Below, one piece after another: positions 41,046 to 48,757 of a DNA stretch of 53,186 bases. The position numbers and the translations under genes were made by a program. The number at the start of each line of letters is the position of its first letter. Position 1 is the first letter of the stretch. Below the pieces are notes generated by a model. The model saw only the letters and a list, made by a program, of their open reading frames with translations, was not told the DNA's origin and did not search any database. The stretch is taken from the NCBI GenBank assembly GCA_938036835.1, contig CALHWB010000059.1, forward strand, positions 1 through 53,186, written 5' to 3'. This stretch comes from an uncultured Propionibacterium sp. (GTDB lineage Bacteria > Actinomycetota > Actinomycetes > Propionibacteriales > Propionibacteriaceae).

Positions 41046-41074
41046 AATATCGTGCAGGTTGTGCACATTGTCAA
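41046..41074 (-). promoter_or_regulatory. Promoter of the HTH-VWA-GH32 operon with TGCACAT boxes
   Basis: On the minus strand TTGACA (41074-41069), a 17-bp spacer and GATATT (41051-41046) are followed by 6 nt and the GTG. The palindrome TGTGCACA lies in the spacer at 41060-41067, and an ATGCACAT sequence sits just upstream of the -35 at 41078-41085. The rest of the gap up to 41206 holds no gene. Confidence 0.75.
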
Positions 41075-41206
41075 GATATGCACATCGTCATTTGCTGTCC
41101 GTGTCCTCCTTGCACACAACCGAAGGCCGCAGCGTTCGGGTGCCTTACAACCATCGTCGGGTGCGTGCGAGACGCCGCTGCGCACCGGGACCGAACCCCT
41201 GTGCGA

Positions 41207-42001
41207 TCAGTCTTGCGCAAACCGGCCACCATCGATACTGGCGATAACCGCGCCGCGTACCCCACTGGCGTCGAGTTCGGAGACGGTGCGGATGGTGGTG
41301 CCACCCGGGGTGCACAGGCGATGCTGCAATTCGGCGGGGGAGCGGTCGCCTGCCGTCAGCATGCGGGTGGCGCCGGCGAGGGCCGCCGCGACGATCTGGC
41401 GCGTTTCGGCACGACCGAGCCCCTGCAACACCCCCCACTGTTCGAGAGCGTCGGCGACGTAGTAGCAGACCGCCTGGCCGTGCCCGGCGAGGGAACCGAT
41501 CGTGCCCAACCGATCCTCGGGAACATCGATCACGGTGCCCAATTCGCCGAACAGCTCGCGTACCCGGCTGGCGGTCTGTTCCGGGCAGCCCGGGGCCGGG
41601 TTGAAACCAGTCAGGCCGGCCCCGGCGGCCATCGCCGGGTTGGGCATCGCGCGGACCACCGGGATGCCACCGGGCAGCAGACCGGCCAGGGTGGCATGAT
41701 CGGGTGCCCCGGCCATCGACACGAAGCCAGCGGCCGGGGCGATGTGCGCGGCGATCTGGGCCACCACTTCGGGCATCTGCCCGGGGCGGGCGGCGGCCAC
41801 CACCAGGGCTGCCCCGCGTACCGCGTCCGCGAGCGGCAGCGCGGTTACCCCGTGTCTTGCGGCCAGTTCGGTGGCGTGTCCGGGGCGCCGGGTGCTCACC
41901 CGCAGCAGCCTCGGATCGTACCCGGCCCACAACAGGCCCTCCAGCAGTGCGCTGCCCAGTTGCCCCGCGCCGATGATCGCGATCGGTCCCGCCCATGTCA
42001 T
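41207..42001 (-). CDS. proC: Pyrroline-5-carboxylate reductase
   Basis: Last step of proline synthesis, P5C to proline with NAD(P)H. Seen: the dinucleotide-binding IAIIGAGQLGSALLEGLL, the conserved VVRAMPNPAMAAGAGLTGF block, GHGQAVCYYVADALEQWGVL, and the family signature near the C-terminus (SPAELQHRLCTPGGTTIRTV). 264 residues. The ATG has AAGGAGG 6 nt upstream; the much longer frame upstream has no similarity. Transcribed alone on the minus strand, divergent from a lipoprotein gene. Confidence 0.96.
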   Translation of the reverse strand: MTWAGPIAIIGAGQLGSALLEGLLWAGYDPRLLRVSTRRPGHATELAARHGVTALPLADAVRGAALVVAAARPGQMPEVVAQIAAHIAPAAGFVSMAGAPDHATLAGLLPGGIPVVRAMPNPAMAAGAGLTGFNPAPGCPEQTASRVRELFGELGTVIDVPEDRLGTIGSLAGHGQAVCYYVADALEQWGVLQGLGRAETRQIVAAALAGATRMLTAGDRSPAELQHRLCTPGGTTIRTVSELDASGVRGAVIASIDGGRFAQD

Positions 42002-42421
42002 GTGCTGCCTCCTTAGTGCTTGCCTTGAGCGCGCGAGACCGTGGCTGGCTGCCGTCCCGGCCACGGCATCGGATGCTCGCCCAGGATCCATCGTCTCGCA
42101 TGGGGCTGGCATGCTGCGGACCGGCCGGGTGTCGCCGCAGCGTCTTGTGCCGTGTATCCGGATTGCCCGCTGGAGGACTGGCGGCCGGGATGGCTGGTGC
42201 AGGGTGGTGGCCGCCCGGTTCAATGGCTCGGCACACAGCTGGATGGCGCCGGTCCGAGTGGCCCCGGATCAGAAGGTTGCCCATCCGGACCGTGGGCCTG
42301 GCGCTGCCGGATTACCCCGGCGCACACGGTGCGCGGGCGAGACTGCGTGGCGGCTACCGTGGCCGTCTGCGATGCGGCATGATCCAATCGTCGTGATTCG
42401 ACGGGGGGGCTCGGAGGAAAC
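42002..42421. other. 420-nt gap between proC and the lipoprotein gene
   Basis: Divergent intergenic region. A plus-strand frame ends at 42382 and contains some protein-like, Trp- and Cys-bearing sequence (PLEDWRPGWLVQGGG, then WAWRCRITPAHTVRG). It has no convincing start, ribosome site or known family, so I do not call it a gene. No tRNA or clear promoter is seen. Confidence 0.4.
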
Positions 42422-43516
42422 ATGACTGGGATCGCTCGATGGGCCGGTGCGATGGCGCTGGCCCTGCTGATGACCGGGTGCGGTTCGGTGAACCAGCCGG
42501 GTTCCCCGGCGAAATCCCAGCCGGCCGCCGCGACGGCATCACCGGCGGCGAGTGGGACGCCGTCAGCCGGTAGTAGCCGAGGGCAGGGTGCTGCGCCCCC
42601 ACGCGATGTCACCAATGAGGACCTGAAGACGGCGATATCGCCGGAAGGGTGCTCACCGAGCACCCGGATGGTCGATGGCCGGGTACCCGGTGGGCCACCG
42701 ATCGCCAATGTGATCTGGGCGCCCGGTACGCCGGATTCGCCGCTGTTCGTGGACCTGGCCGGGCTCGGCTACAAGCAGGGCCTGGCGTTCTTCGCCTGCG
42801 GCGGCGCGAACCCGCTGCCCTATTTCGTCATGCTGACCGGAAGGGATGGCGCCCTGCTGGGGGAGGCTTGGCTTGGGGACCTGGGCGAGTATGCCAAGAG
42901 CTACATCATCGCCACCAGCGTGGATGGCTCAGGCGTCACGGTGGAGTGGTGGGGTGCTCAGACGGCCGGCAGCACGCCCACCCACAACCTGACCCGGATC
43001 GGCTACGTGGGCGGCCGGCTGGTGCTGAGCGAGCTGGCGCCGGCCAGCGTTCTGGGCGTGCCACTGAATCAGGTGATCCGGGTGCAAGAGGACGCCTCCT
43101 TCGCCAGCCCGAGCGGAAAGCTGCAATGCCGGTTGGGTCACGATGCCGCCTACTGCGAGGGGGTCTCCCTGGCGGCGGCGCCGGACCGGTCATACTGCCA
43201 CGCCCCGACGGGTGCCGTGTCGGGTGTCCGGATCGATGGCAAGGCGGGCTGGAACTGCACCGGCCAGGCGACCATCTTCCCGACCACCGATCAGGCCTGG
43301 TGGCAGGGCAGAGGCTTTCCGACGGTGGATTCCAGGCTGGCCGGGGCGGATGCCGCGGTATTGCCCTATGGCTGGGTGCTGCAGAGCAATGTGCATGCCT
43401 GCGTGATCTGGCCGGAAGGGGTGACCTGCCAGCAGCTCTATTCGGGCAACGGTTTCTTCGGGAACGACTCGGAGGTTAGTTTCACCGGTGCGGTGCACCA
43501 GATCGCCGGGGACTGA
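42422..43516 (+). CDS. Secreted lipoprotein of unknown function
   Basis: 364 residues. A type II signal peptide ends in the lipobox LLMTGC (Cys20). A Ser/Ala/Pro-rich linker to about residue 65 follows, then a globular domain with many Trp and Tyr and several Cys (residues GLAFFACGGANPLPYF, LQCRLGHDAAYCEG, HACVIWPEGVTCQQL) that may form disulfides outside the cell. GGAGG precedes the ATG by 6 nt. I do not recognise the domain. It is monocistronic, ending at a hairpin that faces the tRNA-Glu gene. Confidence 0.88.
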   Translation: MTGIARWAGAMALALLMTGCGSVNQPGSPAKSQPAAATASPAASGTPSAGSSRGQGAAPPRDVTNEDLKTAISPEGCSPSTRMVDGRVPGGPPIANVIWAPGTPDSPLFVDLAGLGYKQGLAFFACGGANPLPYFVMLTGRDGALLGEAWLGDLGEYAKSYIIATSVDGSGVTVEWWGAQTAGSTPTHNLTRIGYVGGRLVLSELAPASVLGVPLNQVIRVQEDASFASPSGKLQCRLGHDAAYCEGVSLAAAPDRSYCHAPTGAVSGVRIDGKAGWNCTGQATIFPTTDQAWWQGRGFPTVDSRLAGADAAVLPYGWVLQSNVHACVIWPEGVTCQQLYSGNGFFGNDSEVSFTGAVHQIAGD

Positions 43517-43541
43517 GGCCGCCGCTGCTGCCGGCAACCCT

Positions 43542-43566
43542 GGCCGCGCCAAGGCGTAGCGCGGCC
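43542..43566. terminator. Hairpin between the lipoprotein gene and tRNA-Glu
   Basis: GGCCGCGC (43542-43549) pairs with GCGCGGCC (43559-43566) around a 9-nt loop. The flanking genes converge, so it can serve both. Confidence 0.5.
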
Positions 43567-43571
43567 TAGTC

Positions 43572-43647
43572 TGGTATCCCCAACCGGATTCGAACCGGCG
43601 CTGCCGCCTTGAAAGGGCGGTGTCCTAGGCCACTAGACGATGGGGAC
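43572..43647 (-). tRNA. tRNA-Glu (TTC)
   Basis: Acceptor GTCCCCA/TGGGGAT with one G-T pair, anticodon stem CCGCC/GGCGG with loop CTTTCAA, anticodon TTC, T arm GCCGG-TTCGAAT-CCGGT, discriminator A and encoded CCA. Confidence 0.97.
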
Positions 43648-43656
43648 GCGCGGTAC

Positions 43657-43686
43657 ATAGTAACCGACCGGTGCCTGTGCACCCAA
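43657..43686 (-). promoter_or_regulatory. Promoter of tRNA-Glu
   Basis: Minus-strand TTGGGT (43686-43681) and TACTAT (43662-43657) with an 18-bp spacer, about 10 nt before the mature 5' end. Confidence 0.55.
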
Positions 43687-43796
43687 CTTCGACGGGTCTG
43701 GTTACCGGTCCGCTTCGGGACAGGACAGGCAGGTGCCGGCCGCCCTTCCCCGGGACGACCGGCACCGCGTTCTGGGGTGACGGTTGACTGACCTGG

Positions 43797-45158
43797 TCAG
43801 TAGCGCACCGTCACATGGACGTGGTCGTAGTGGTTGGCCGTGGTGCCGCCACGATCGGACATCCAGGTCCAACCCGAGTCGCCGTTGATCCAGATGCGCT
43901 GGCGCCAGATCAGGTATTCGATGTTCAACGCGTCGGCGTTCTGCTGTAGGTAGGCGGCGACCTGGTCGCCGAGTGCGACATCGGCTGCGCCATTGGGCAT
44001 CATCAGATCGACGGCACGACCGCTTGGATGATCGGGGTAGGGGTCCGCCCGGACACCATACATCGTGGTGATCTGCGGGTAGTTCTGCCGGATCGAATAG
44101 ACCACCCGCTTGGTGGTGTCACGCAACTCGTCCAGGCCGGACGAGCCACCGGTGTTCAGGGTGCCGCCCGCGGCATCCCCGTCGGCTGGTGCGACCGGTC
44201 CCTGCACGGGGCCGGGATCCGGTGCCGAGGTGACCGGTGAATCGGAGACGTACTGGGTGGAGATCCACCGCAGCTGGCCCTCATCAAGGACCTGGCTGAA
44301 ACCATCCTGGGTCACCCCGGTCAACTGCACCTCGGTGTTCGGGCTCAGCACCCGCACGATCCGGTAATCAATGGATGGGCCGGTGCGCAGATTAACCGCA
44401 TCGCTGGTGTATCCGGTGCTGGTCGAACCGTCGCCGGAGTTGCCCGAGCCGTTGGTCAGATAGCGGCTGAAGGCCCAGGCGTCCCGGCCCTGGTAGCGGA
44501 TCGGCGTCCAGTCGCCCTGCGGTTCGCCACGCACTTCGACCTGTTCGCCGGTCGCCAGCACGCCGATCACCTGGTCGCCGAGGCTGGGTCCGGTGCGGAC
44601 GTTTAGCGAGGTGGTGGCCTTCACCGGGCCGGAATCGCCGACGTCGGCCACCCGCGTGGATGCATCGAAGGACAGGTAGGCCGCGTAGACGAAACCGTCC
44701 TCACCCTGGAAGCTGACCGGCACCCAGCTACCCTGCGCGTCCCCGGTGACCGAGACCTGTTCGCCGGTCGCCAGCACGCCGATCACCCTGCTGAGAGTGC
44801 TTGTGCCGCGGCGCACGTTGACGTGGTCGGTGGCGGTGGCGGTACCGCCGGCGGCGGAGGCCGAATTGCCCAGGCTCGCGAAGGCCGAGAAGACCCAGGC
44901 ATCCTCCCCCCGATAGCGGACCGGCGTCCACTCGCCTTGTGGCTCGCCCCGGCGTTCCACCTGTTCGCCAGCTGACAACACCCCGAGGATTCGGGATGAG
45001 ATGGTTGGCTCGGCCCGCACGTTCAATGCTGTCGTTGCCGAGACCGTGCCCGGATCGGCGTTGGCGAACTGCGGGATCACCACAGCCGGGCCGGCAAGCG
45101 TGCCGATAGCCACCGCGGCCACCCACGCTCTGCGCGTCGCGTTCGTTAGTTTCCTCAC
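43797..45158 (-). CDS. Secreted protein with four SH3b domains and an M15-like C-terminal domain
   Basis: 453 residues. A Sec signal peptide (positively charged start, then AAVAIGTLAGPAVVIPQFANA) is followed by four SH3_3 bacterial SH3 domains, each with an ALNVRAEP-, VNVRRGTS-, LNVRTGPS- or VNLRTGPS-type start, and an Asp/Pro/Gly linker. The C-terminal ~130 residues carry the HxxxxxxD...HxH pattern (HPSGRAVDLMMP and NHYDHVHVTV) of M15/VanY-like peptidoglycan carboxypeptidases, in the variant seen in actinobacterial ARB-07466-type domains. It probably binds and trims cell-wall peptide. It starts at GTG with GGAAGG upstream, rather distant. A 237-nt upstream gap holds no gene. Confidence 0.88.
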   Translation of the reverse strand: MRKLTNATRRAWVAAVAIGTLAGPAVVIPQFANADPGTVSATTALNVRAEPTISSRILGVLSAGEQVERRGEPQGEWTPVRYRGEDAWVFSAFASLGNSASAAGGTATATDHVNVRRGTSTLSRVIGVLATGEQVSVTGDAQGSWVPVSFQGEDGFVYAAYLSFDASTRVADVGDSGPVKATTSLNVRTGPSLGDQVIGVLATGEQVEVRGEPQGDWTPIRYQGRDAWAFSRYLTNGSGNSGDGSTSTGYTSDAVNLRTGPSIDYRIVRVLSPNTEVQLTGVTQDGFSQVLDEGQLRWISTQYVSDSPVTSAPDPGPVQGPVAPADGDAAGGTLNTGGSSGLDELRDTTKRVVYSIRQNYPQITTMYGVRADPYPDHPSGRAVDLMMPNGAADVALGDQVAAYLQQNADALNIEYLIWRQRIWINGDSGWTWMSDRGGTTANHYDHVHVTVRY

Positions 45159-45395
45159 AGTGTCTGGTCCTTCCGCACCACTTCGGTTGCTGCGGCCGAT
45201 GCTGGGCGTCTTCCCCGATCAACTTGCGCTGACCACGCCCAACATCGACCAACGTCTCGGAAGGTAAGTCAACCTATGGTGATCTGGCCAGTCAGGTGAG
45301 CGATTCCTCAACAAGCAACTCGGGTTTGGCTAGGACTGATGAGAGTGTGGATTGGGTTCAAGCCGAACTTGAGGTTCAACTTTGCGGTGGCTGCT

Positions 45396-46097
45396 TCAGG
45401 CTTTGCCCGGGGCTCCGGTTCCGGCCGGATCGGGGTTTGGCCCGCCCGGTCGCCCATCTATGATCCAAAGTCCCTTGTCGTCCAGCACTATCTCGGTCAC
45501 ATGGCCCAGTTCGGTGCCGCGTGGCAGACCGGCTTGACGGTCGGCCACCGGGTAGGTTTCGGTGCCGGCGGCGGCCGCCAGCTTCGCGAGTTCGGCAGGC
45601 TGGCCCAGGGCGACCGCCACCTCAAGGGTGCCGGCCAGCTTGTTGGCGGCGATGGTTTGCAGGGTATCGGCAGCAATGGCCGGTGCCGCGATCAGCAACG
45701 CCCGCCGGTCTTGGGCGGCCATTCCCATGCTGGGCAGCACCTCGCGTAGTTGGTTCACCTGATCGGCGCACACCAGGATCAATGGTCGATCGAGGATCGC
45801 CCGTCCCCTGTCGTGGGTGGCCAGCGTGGGGGCCGCCAGCACCAGGTCGAGGCGGGCCGCGGCCGCGAGCCGATCATCCAGCCGCTGCCGGTTGGCCTTG
45901 TCGAGGCTTTGCGGCTGGGGTGCGCCGGCAAGCAACTGGTCGGTGGTGTAGTAGTCGGGCTCGTTGCCCGGTGCTGCCGCCAGCCCGGGTCGCCGGGGTC
46001 GGTCGACGCGCCGGTTGCGGCGGTCGGCCAGCGCGGCGGCCACCAGCAAACCTCCGCCGATCACCAGGATCAGCGTCACCACCAGGCCCGTGTGCAC
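45396..46097 (-). CDS. Membrane-anchored protein resembling an isolated GroEL apical domain
   Basis: 233 residues. One N-terminal helix ([20 protein letters not shown]) is followed by a linker and a domain that tracks the GroEL apical domain in order. [18 protein letters not shown] and LREVLPSM match the LEDPYILL...LLPLLE stretch. [34 protein letters not shown] matches [53 protein letters not shown] matches the LG...V.V.KDDT.IVDG end. The GDRRKAML segment is replaced by a shorter Ala-rich piece. Equatorial and ATP-binding parts are absent, so it is no complete chaperonin. The GTG start lies 6 nt after TAGGCT. Confidence 0.75.
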   Translation of the reverse strand: [233 protein letters not shown]

Positions 46098-46103
46098 ACC
46101 GAT

Positions 46104-46109
46104 AGCCTA
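46104..46109 (-). promoter_or_regulatory. -10 box TAGGCT of the GroEL-apical-like gene, leaderless
   Basis: Minus strand: TAGGCT, ATCGGT, GTG at 46097. Confidence 0.6.
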
Positions 46110-46151
46110 TCGGGACGAGCACCTGGTTCCTCCCGCGCCGGGATGGTCGGC

Positions 46152-46157
46152 TAAGCT
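46152..46157 (+). promoter_or_regulatory. -10 box TAAGCT of tRNA-Lys
   Basis: TAAGCT lies 10 nt upstream of the mature tRNA 5' end. No clear -35. Confidence 0.45.
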
Positions 46158-46167
46158 TCGTTGGGAC

Positions 46168-46240
46168 GCGCCTATAGCTCAGTTGGCAGAGCAGGGGACT
46201 TTTAATCCTCGGGTCCAGGGTTCGAACCCCTGTGGGCGCA
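46168..46240 (+). tRNA. tRNA-Lys (TTT)
   Basis: Acceptor GCGCCTA/TGGGCGC, D arm GCTCAGTTGGCAGAGC, anticodon stem GGGGA/TCCTC with loop CTTTTAA, anticodon TTT, T arm CAGGG-TTCGAAC-CCCTG, discriminator A; CCG follows, so CCA is not encoded. Confidence 0.97.
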
Positions 46241-46597
46241 CCGGCCGCGGCTCACCCGCAAAACCCAGCAACACCGCCGGCGAAGTCGACAACCACTCGG
46301 CAACGACCTCGGCGTCACGGAGCGTGAAGGGAACCTCACTCCATCCGGCAAACCACGCGCTAAGGAGCGCAGACTCGCAGAACGCCGCATAGGGGCATTT
46401 GCCGAAGGGATCTGATAGTTACAGTTCATCGAGGTACTGGATACGGGCCTTCATGGCATGGATGGATCAGCTCATAGCCATCGTCGTTAACCAGAGCGGC
46501 AAGCTCCGGGAGACGACGGCTGGGCCGGTGCCGGGTTTCGCAAAGCGTGAACCGATGTGACCACCATGGTGAGCGCTGCACAACGACGCGTGGGGCC
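46241..46597. other. Gap after tRNA-Lys with a possible gene remnant
   Basis: No intact gene. On the minus strand two short pieces in different frames look protein-like: RLPELAALVNDDGYELIH (about 46460-46520) and MKARIQYLDEL ending near 46426. They could be two halves of a small gene broken by a frameshift. No integrase and no second copy of the tRNA 3' end were found by eye. Confidence 0.3.
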
Positions 46598-47245
46598 TTA
46601 GACCCGTGGCCGCGGCATTGCGTAACGCGCACGGGTAGCGCGAACCAGTCGTAAGAACACGTCAGGAGGTAGCACTCGGGTGTGTCCCGGCAGTCGTCCC
46701 TGCCTGTGAGCTTCGATGAAACTGCGATCGCGCGTCACACAGTAAACCGAACACAGCGGGTCTTCCCTGGCCAAGCAGCTGCAAGTGCCGAACACCAAGC
46801 CATCCTCGTGGTCAAGCGGTGGGTTGCCGTCGGGGAACTGGGGCCCGGTATCGCCGCCACCGGATTGGTTCACTATCCCGGCCAGCAACTCATCGGCCAG
46901 TGACTCCGCGTTGCGTTGGCTCCACCCGAGTCCGCGATAGCCGGTTGTTGGGTCGGGCTTTGCCGATTGCATCGCCTTGTAGACCACCGTTGCACGAATA
47001 TGTTCGCTGGTCCAGACCTCAAGCAGTTCTTCACCAGCCAGTCGTCCCGAAGTGCACACGGCGATCGCACGAAGTGAATCGACAGCTGGTTCGGCTTTGA
47101 ATGGGATAGGCGAACTGGCATGCTGGGCGGCGATCTTCGAAGCCTGGGCCCAGGTGAAGGGCTCACCGGTCAACTGGGCAACGTCAAGGTAAACATTGCA
47201 ATCGAAAACGACGACATGACGTCGCGCCGCGATCTTCGGATTCAT
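46598..47245 (-). CDS. PIN-like domain toxin candidate
   Basis: 215 residues. The N-terminal HVVVFDCNVYLDVAQL has the first PIN Asp. DHEDGLVFGTCSC and VYCVTRDRSFIEAH carry the later acidic residues, with Glu in the EPAVDSLRAI to GEELLEV region. PIN domains are Mg-dependent RNases and the commonest type II toxins. It starts 8 nt after the stop of a Panacea-domain gene, the usual antitoxin-then-toxin order. The protein is longer than VapC (about 130 residues), with an insertion between the conserved blocks. Activity and target are inferred. Confidence 0.7.
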   Translation of the reverse strand: MNPKIAARRHVVVFDCNVYLDVAQLTGEPFTWAQASKIAAQHASSPIPFKAEPAVDSLRAIAVCTSGRLAGEELLEVWTSEHIRATVVYKAMQSAKPDPTTGYRGLGWSQRNAESLADELLAGIVNQSGGGDTGPQFPDGNPPLDHEDGLVFGTCSCLAREDPLCSVYCVTRDRSFIEAHRQGRLPGHTRVLPPDVFLRLVRATRARYAMPRPRV

Positions 47246-47253
47246 TGATCAGC

Positions 47254-47874
47254 TTAGGCACGGGCGATGCTACGAGCTGGTGCCAAGTTGGCACCACCCC
47301 AAGGGTCGTCAGCCGGGTCTTCGTCCGGGTCATCAAGCTGGGCGAGCAATTCGTCCACATCGACGGGGCCGCTGACGTCATGCGCACGCAAATAGACCCC
47401 ACCCGCAGCAAGATCTGCCGCAGTCCAACCACCCAGCCGACGCTCGGCCCGATAGAAATCCGCCATGGCCTCGTGGCTGATCGGAGCCCGGCACTCAGCG
47501 TCTGCAGGAAGATCACCACGCGCCTGCAACCACGGCCGCTCCACGTGCGTCAACGCGCTCAACTCTTGACCAGACATCGACCCATAGGCCGCAAGCACCA
47601 AGTCGATCAGGTCAGACGACAGATCATCGAGAGCCATCCCGTTCACATCTTGCGCGCTGGCCCGCCTGGAAGACCGATCTTTACGAGCGTGCCAGACCTG
47701 CGGGACGACCGGGCCGTCCTTCCACGCCTTGATCTGCTCCTCAAACAGCGGCCGATCGGTGATCGCTAGATGCCAGGCCTGTACGTAATACAAGAGCTTC
47801 TGCAGGCTCATCGCATCAAGCCACGAACCGGTGCGTTCCAAAATCACTGAGGCGATGTCGTTCGCTGCGTACAT
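47254..47874 (-). CDS. Panacea (DUF4065/SocA-like) antitoxin candidate
   Basis: 206 residues. The Panacea core is recognisable: MSLQKLLYYVQAWHLAITDRPLFEEQIKAWKDGPVVPQVW at residues ~20-63, followed by a helical region with LTHVERPWLQARG and ISHEAMADFYR. Panacea antitoxins neutralise many unrelated toxins encoded next to them (PanAT pairs). The C-terminal ~60 residues are acidic and unlike the core, and probably contact the toxin. GGAGGAGGT lies 8 nt before the ATG; TAGAAT at 47909-47914 is a good -10. It heads a two-gene operon with the PIN-like gene. Confidence 0.82.
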   Translation of the reverse strand: MYAANDIASVILERTGSWLDAMSLQKLLYYVQAWHLAITDRPLFEEQIKAWKDGPVVPQVWHARKDRSSRRASAQDVNGMALDDLSSDLIDLVLAAYGSMSGQELSALTHVERPWLQARGDLPADAECRAPISHEAMADFYRAERRLGGWTAADLAAGGVYLRAHDVSGPVDVDELLAQLDDPDEDPADDPWGGANLAPARSIARA

Positions 47875-47908
47875 CGAATGACACCTCCTCCGGTTAGCAA
47901 CCTGCCCT

Positions 47909-47914
47909 ATTCTA
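47909..47914 (-). promoter_or_regulatory. -10 box TAGAAT of the Panacea/PIN operon
   Basis: Minus-strand TAGAAT, leader of about 30 nt with GGAGGAGGT before the ATG. The -35 is poor. Confidence 0.5.
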
Positions 47915-47959
47915 ACTTAAGGAGCCAGGGATGATCATCTGCCGGCCCGGTCGGTGTCG

Positions 47960-48241
47960 TCAGCGCTCGGCTGAATCCCCCAGCGCCGCCCTGATGGCCT
48001 CTTCGTCCATGGCGCCACCCGCCGTCATGGCGCGTTGCACGACGTCGCGGAATTCCTGCTGTGCGGCGGCCAGGGCCTCATTCGCCGCCTGTAGCACCAT
48101 TCGCTGCACGCCAACGAGCCGGTCGGCATTCAGCATGGCGGGGTCGATTCTGATGGCGGTGATTCTATCGACCGTGGCGCTGACCTCAATCGCCCCGCCC
48201 GACCGGAAGGCCCGGCATTCGATAGCCGATGGGTTCTCCAT
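47960..48241 (-). CDS. YbaB/EbfC-like protein of the type VII effector locus
   Basis: 93 residues. The pattern of a short beta strand (IEVSATVDRITAIRIDPAML) followed by a long helix (LVGVQRMVLQAANEALAAAQQEFRDVVQRAM) fits YbaB/EbfC-fold proteins. These are often encoded beside WXG100 genes in actinobacteria, where their role is unclear (DNA binding or effector chaperone). The ATG overlaps the stop of the upstream gene as TAATG. Last gene of the effector module. A version starting nine codons earlier is less likely. Confidence 0.65.
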   Translation of the reverse strand: MENPSAIECRAFRSGGAIEVSATVDRITAIRIDPAMLNADRLVGVQRMVLQAANEALAAAQQEFRDVVQRAMTAGGAMDEEAIRAALGDSAER

Positions 48242-48753
48242 TATGCAATCGCCTCCGGATGCCGCCACAGCAATTCAAACCAAACCTCTGTCCCATCGTC
48301 GGTGGTGTGCACATCGAAACTGCGGTTACCCTCTTCGACCTCTCGCTGGCTTGTGGACTTCTTCTGCAGAAGACGCAGCGTATCGTATTCGTCGCTGACG
48401 CGCAGCACCCGGTACGGTTGGCCGTGACTGCCGGTTCCGCTGGTGGTGATGCTGCGTAGCGCCAGCCGGGCTACCTGTTCCTCACGCCTGGCCGCAGCCG
48501 TGTCGCCAAGCGCAGTGTGCGATTCGGATAGGAAGGCATGTGCCGTTGGGCTCAGGAACACACCGGGCATCTGTTTGTGCAGCGCATCGATGACGCCCTG
48601 ATGGTCACCCACCTGGAGTAGCGGATCGACTGTCATCTCGATCAATACCAGCGGATCGAAGTTTGCAGCCGACACGATGGCTGCCTGTAGCGGATGCAAT
48701 GTGGCGGGTTCTGGGTGGAGAGCGTATCGACGGAATTGCTCACTGATGGTCAT
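48241..48753 (-). CDS. DUF4919-like protein, immunity or chaperone candidate
   Basis: 170 residues. The N-terminal half is helical and TPR-like (LLQVGDHQGVIDALHKQM, AHAFLSESHTALGDTAAARREE). The C-terminal half has GTGSHGQPYRVLRVSDEYDTLRLL and DVHTTDDGTEVWFELLW, resembling DUF4919. In this locus it sits between the WXG100-like gene and the YbaB-like gene, downstream of a secreted metallopeptidase-type toxin, where immunity proteins or effector chaperones are normally encoded. The stop and the next ATG share one base. Family match by eye only. Confidence 0.55.
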   Translation of the reverse strand: MTISEQFRRYALHPEPATLHPLQAAIVSAANFDPLVLIEMTVDPLLQVGDHQGVIDALHKQMPGVFLSPTAHAFLSESHTALGDTAAARREEQVARLALRSITTSGTGSHGQPYRVLRVSDEYDTLRLLQKKSTSQREVEEGNRSFDVHTTDDGTEVWFELLWRHPEAIA

Positions 48754-48757
48754 AGAA

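Noticed and set aside
42041..42382. Possible small gene in the proC/lipoprotein gap
   Set aside because: Contains Trp/Cys-bearing segments but no start signal or known family; left as intergenic with a note.
46241..46597. att site or integrase after tRNA-Lys
   Set aside because: No duplicate of the tRNA 3' end and no recombinase motif could be found by eye, so only a hypothesis is offered in the findings.
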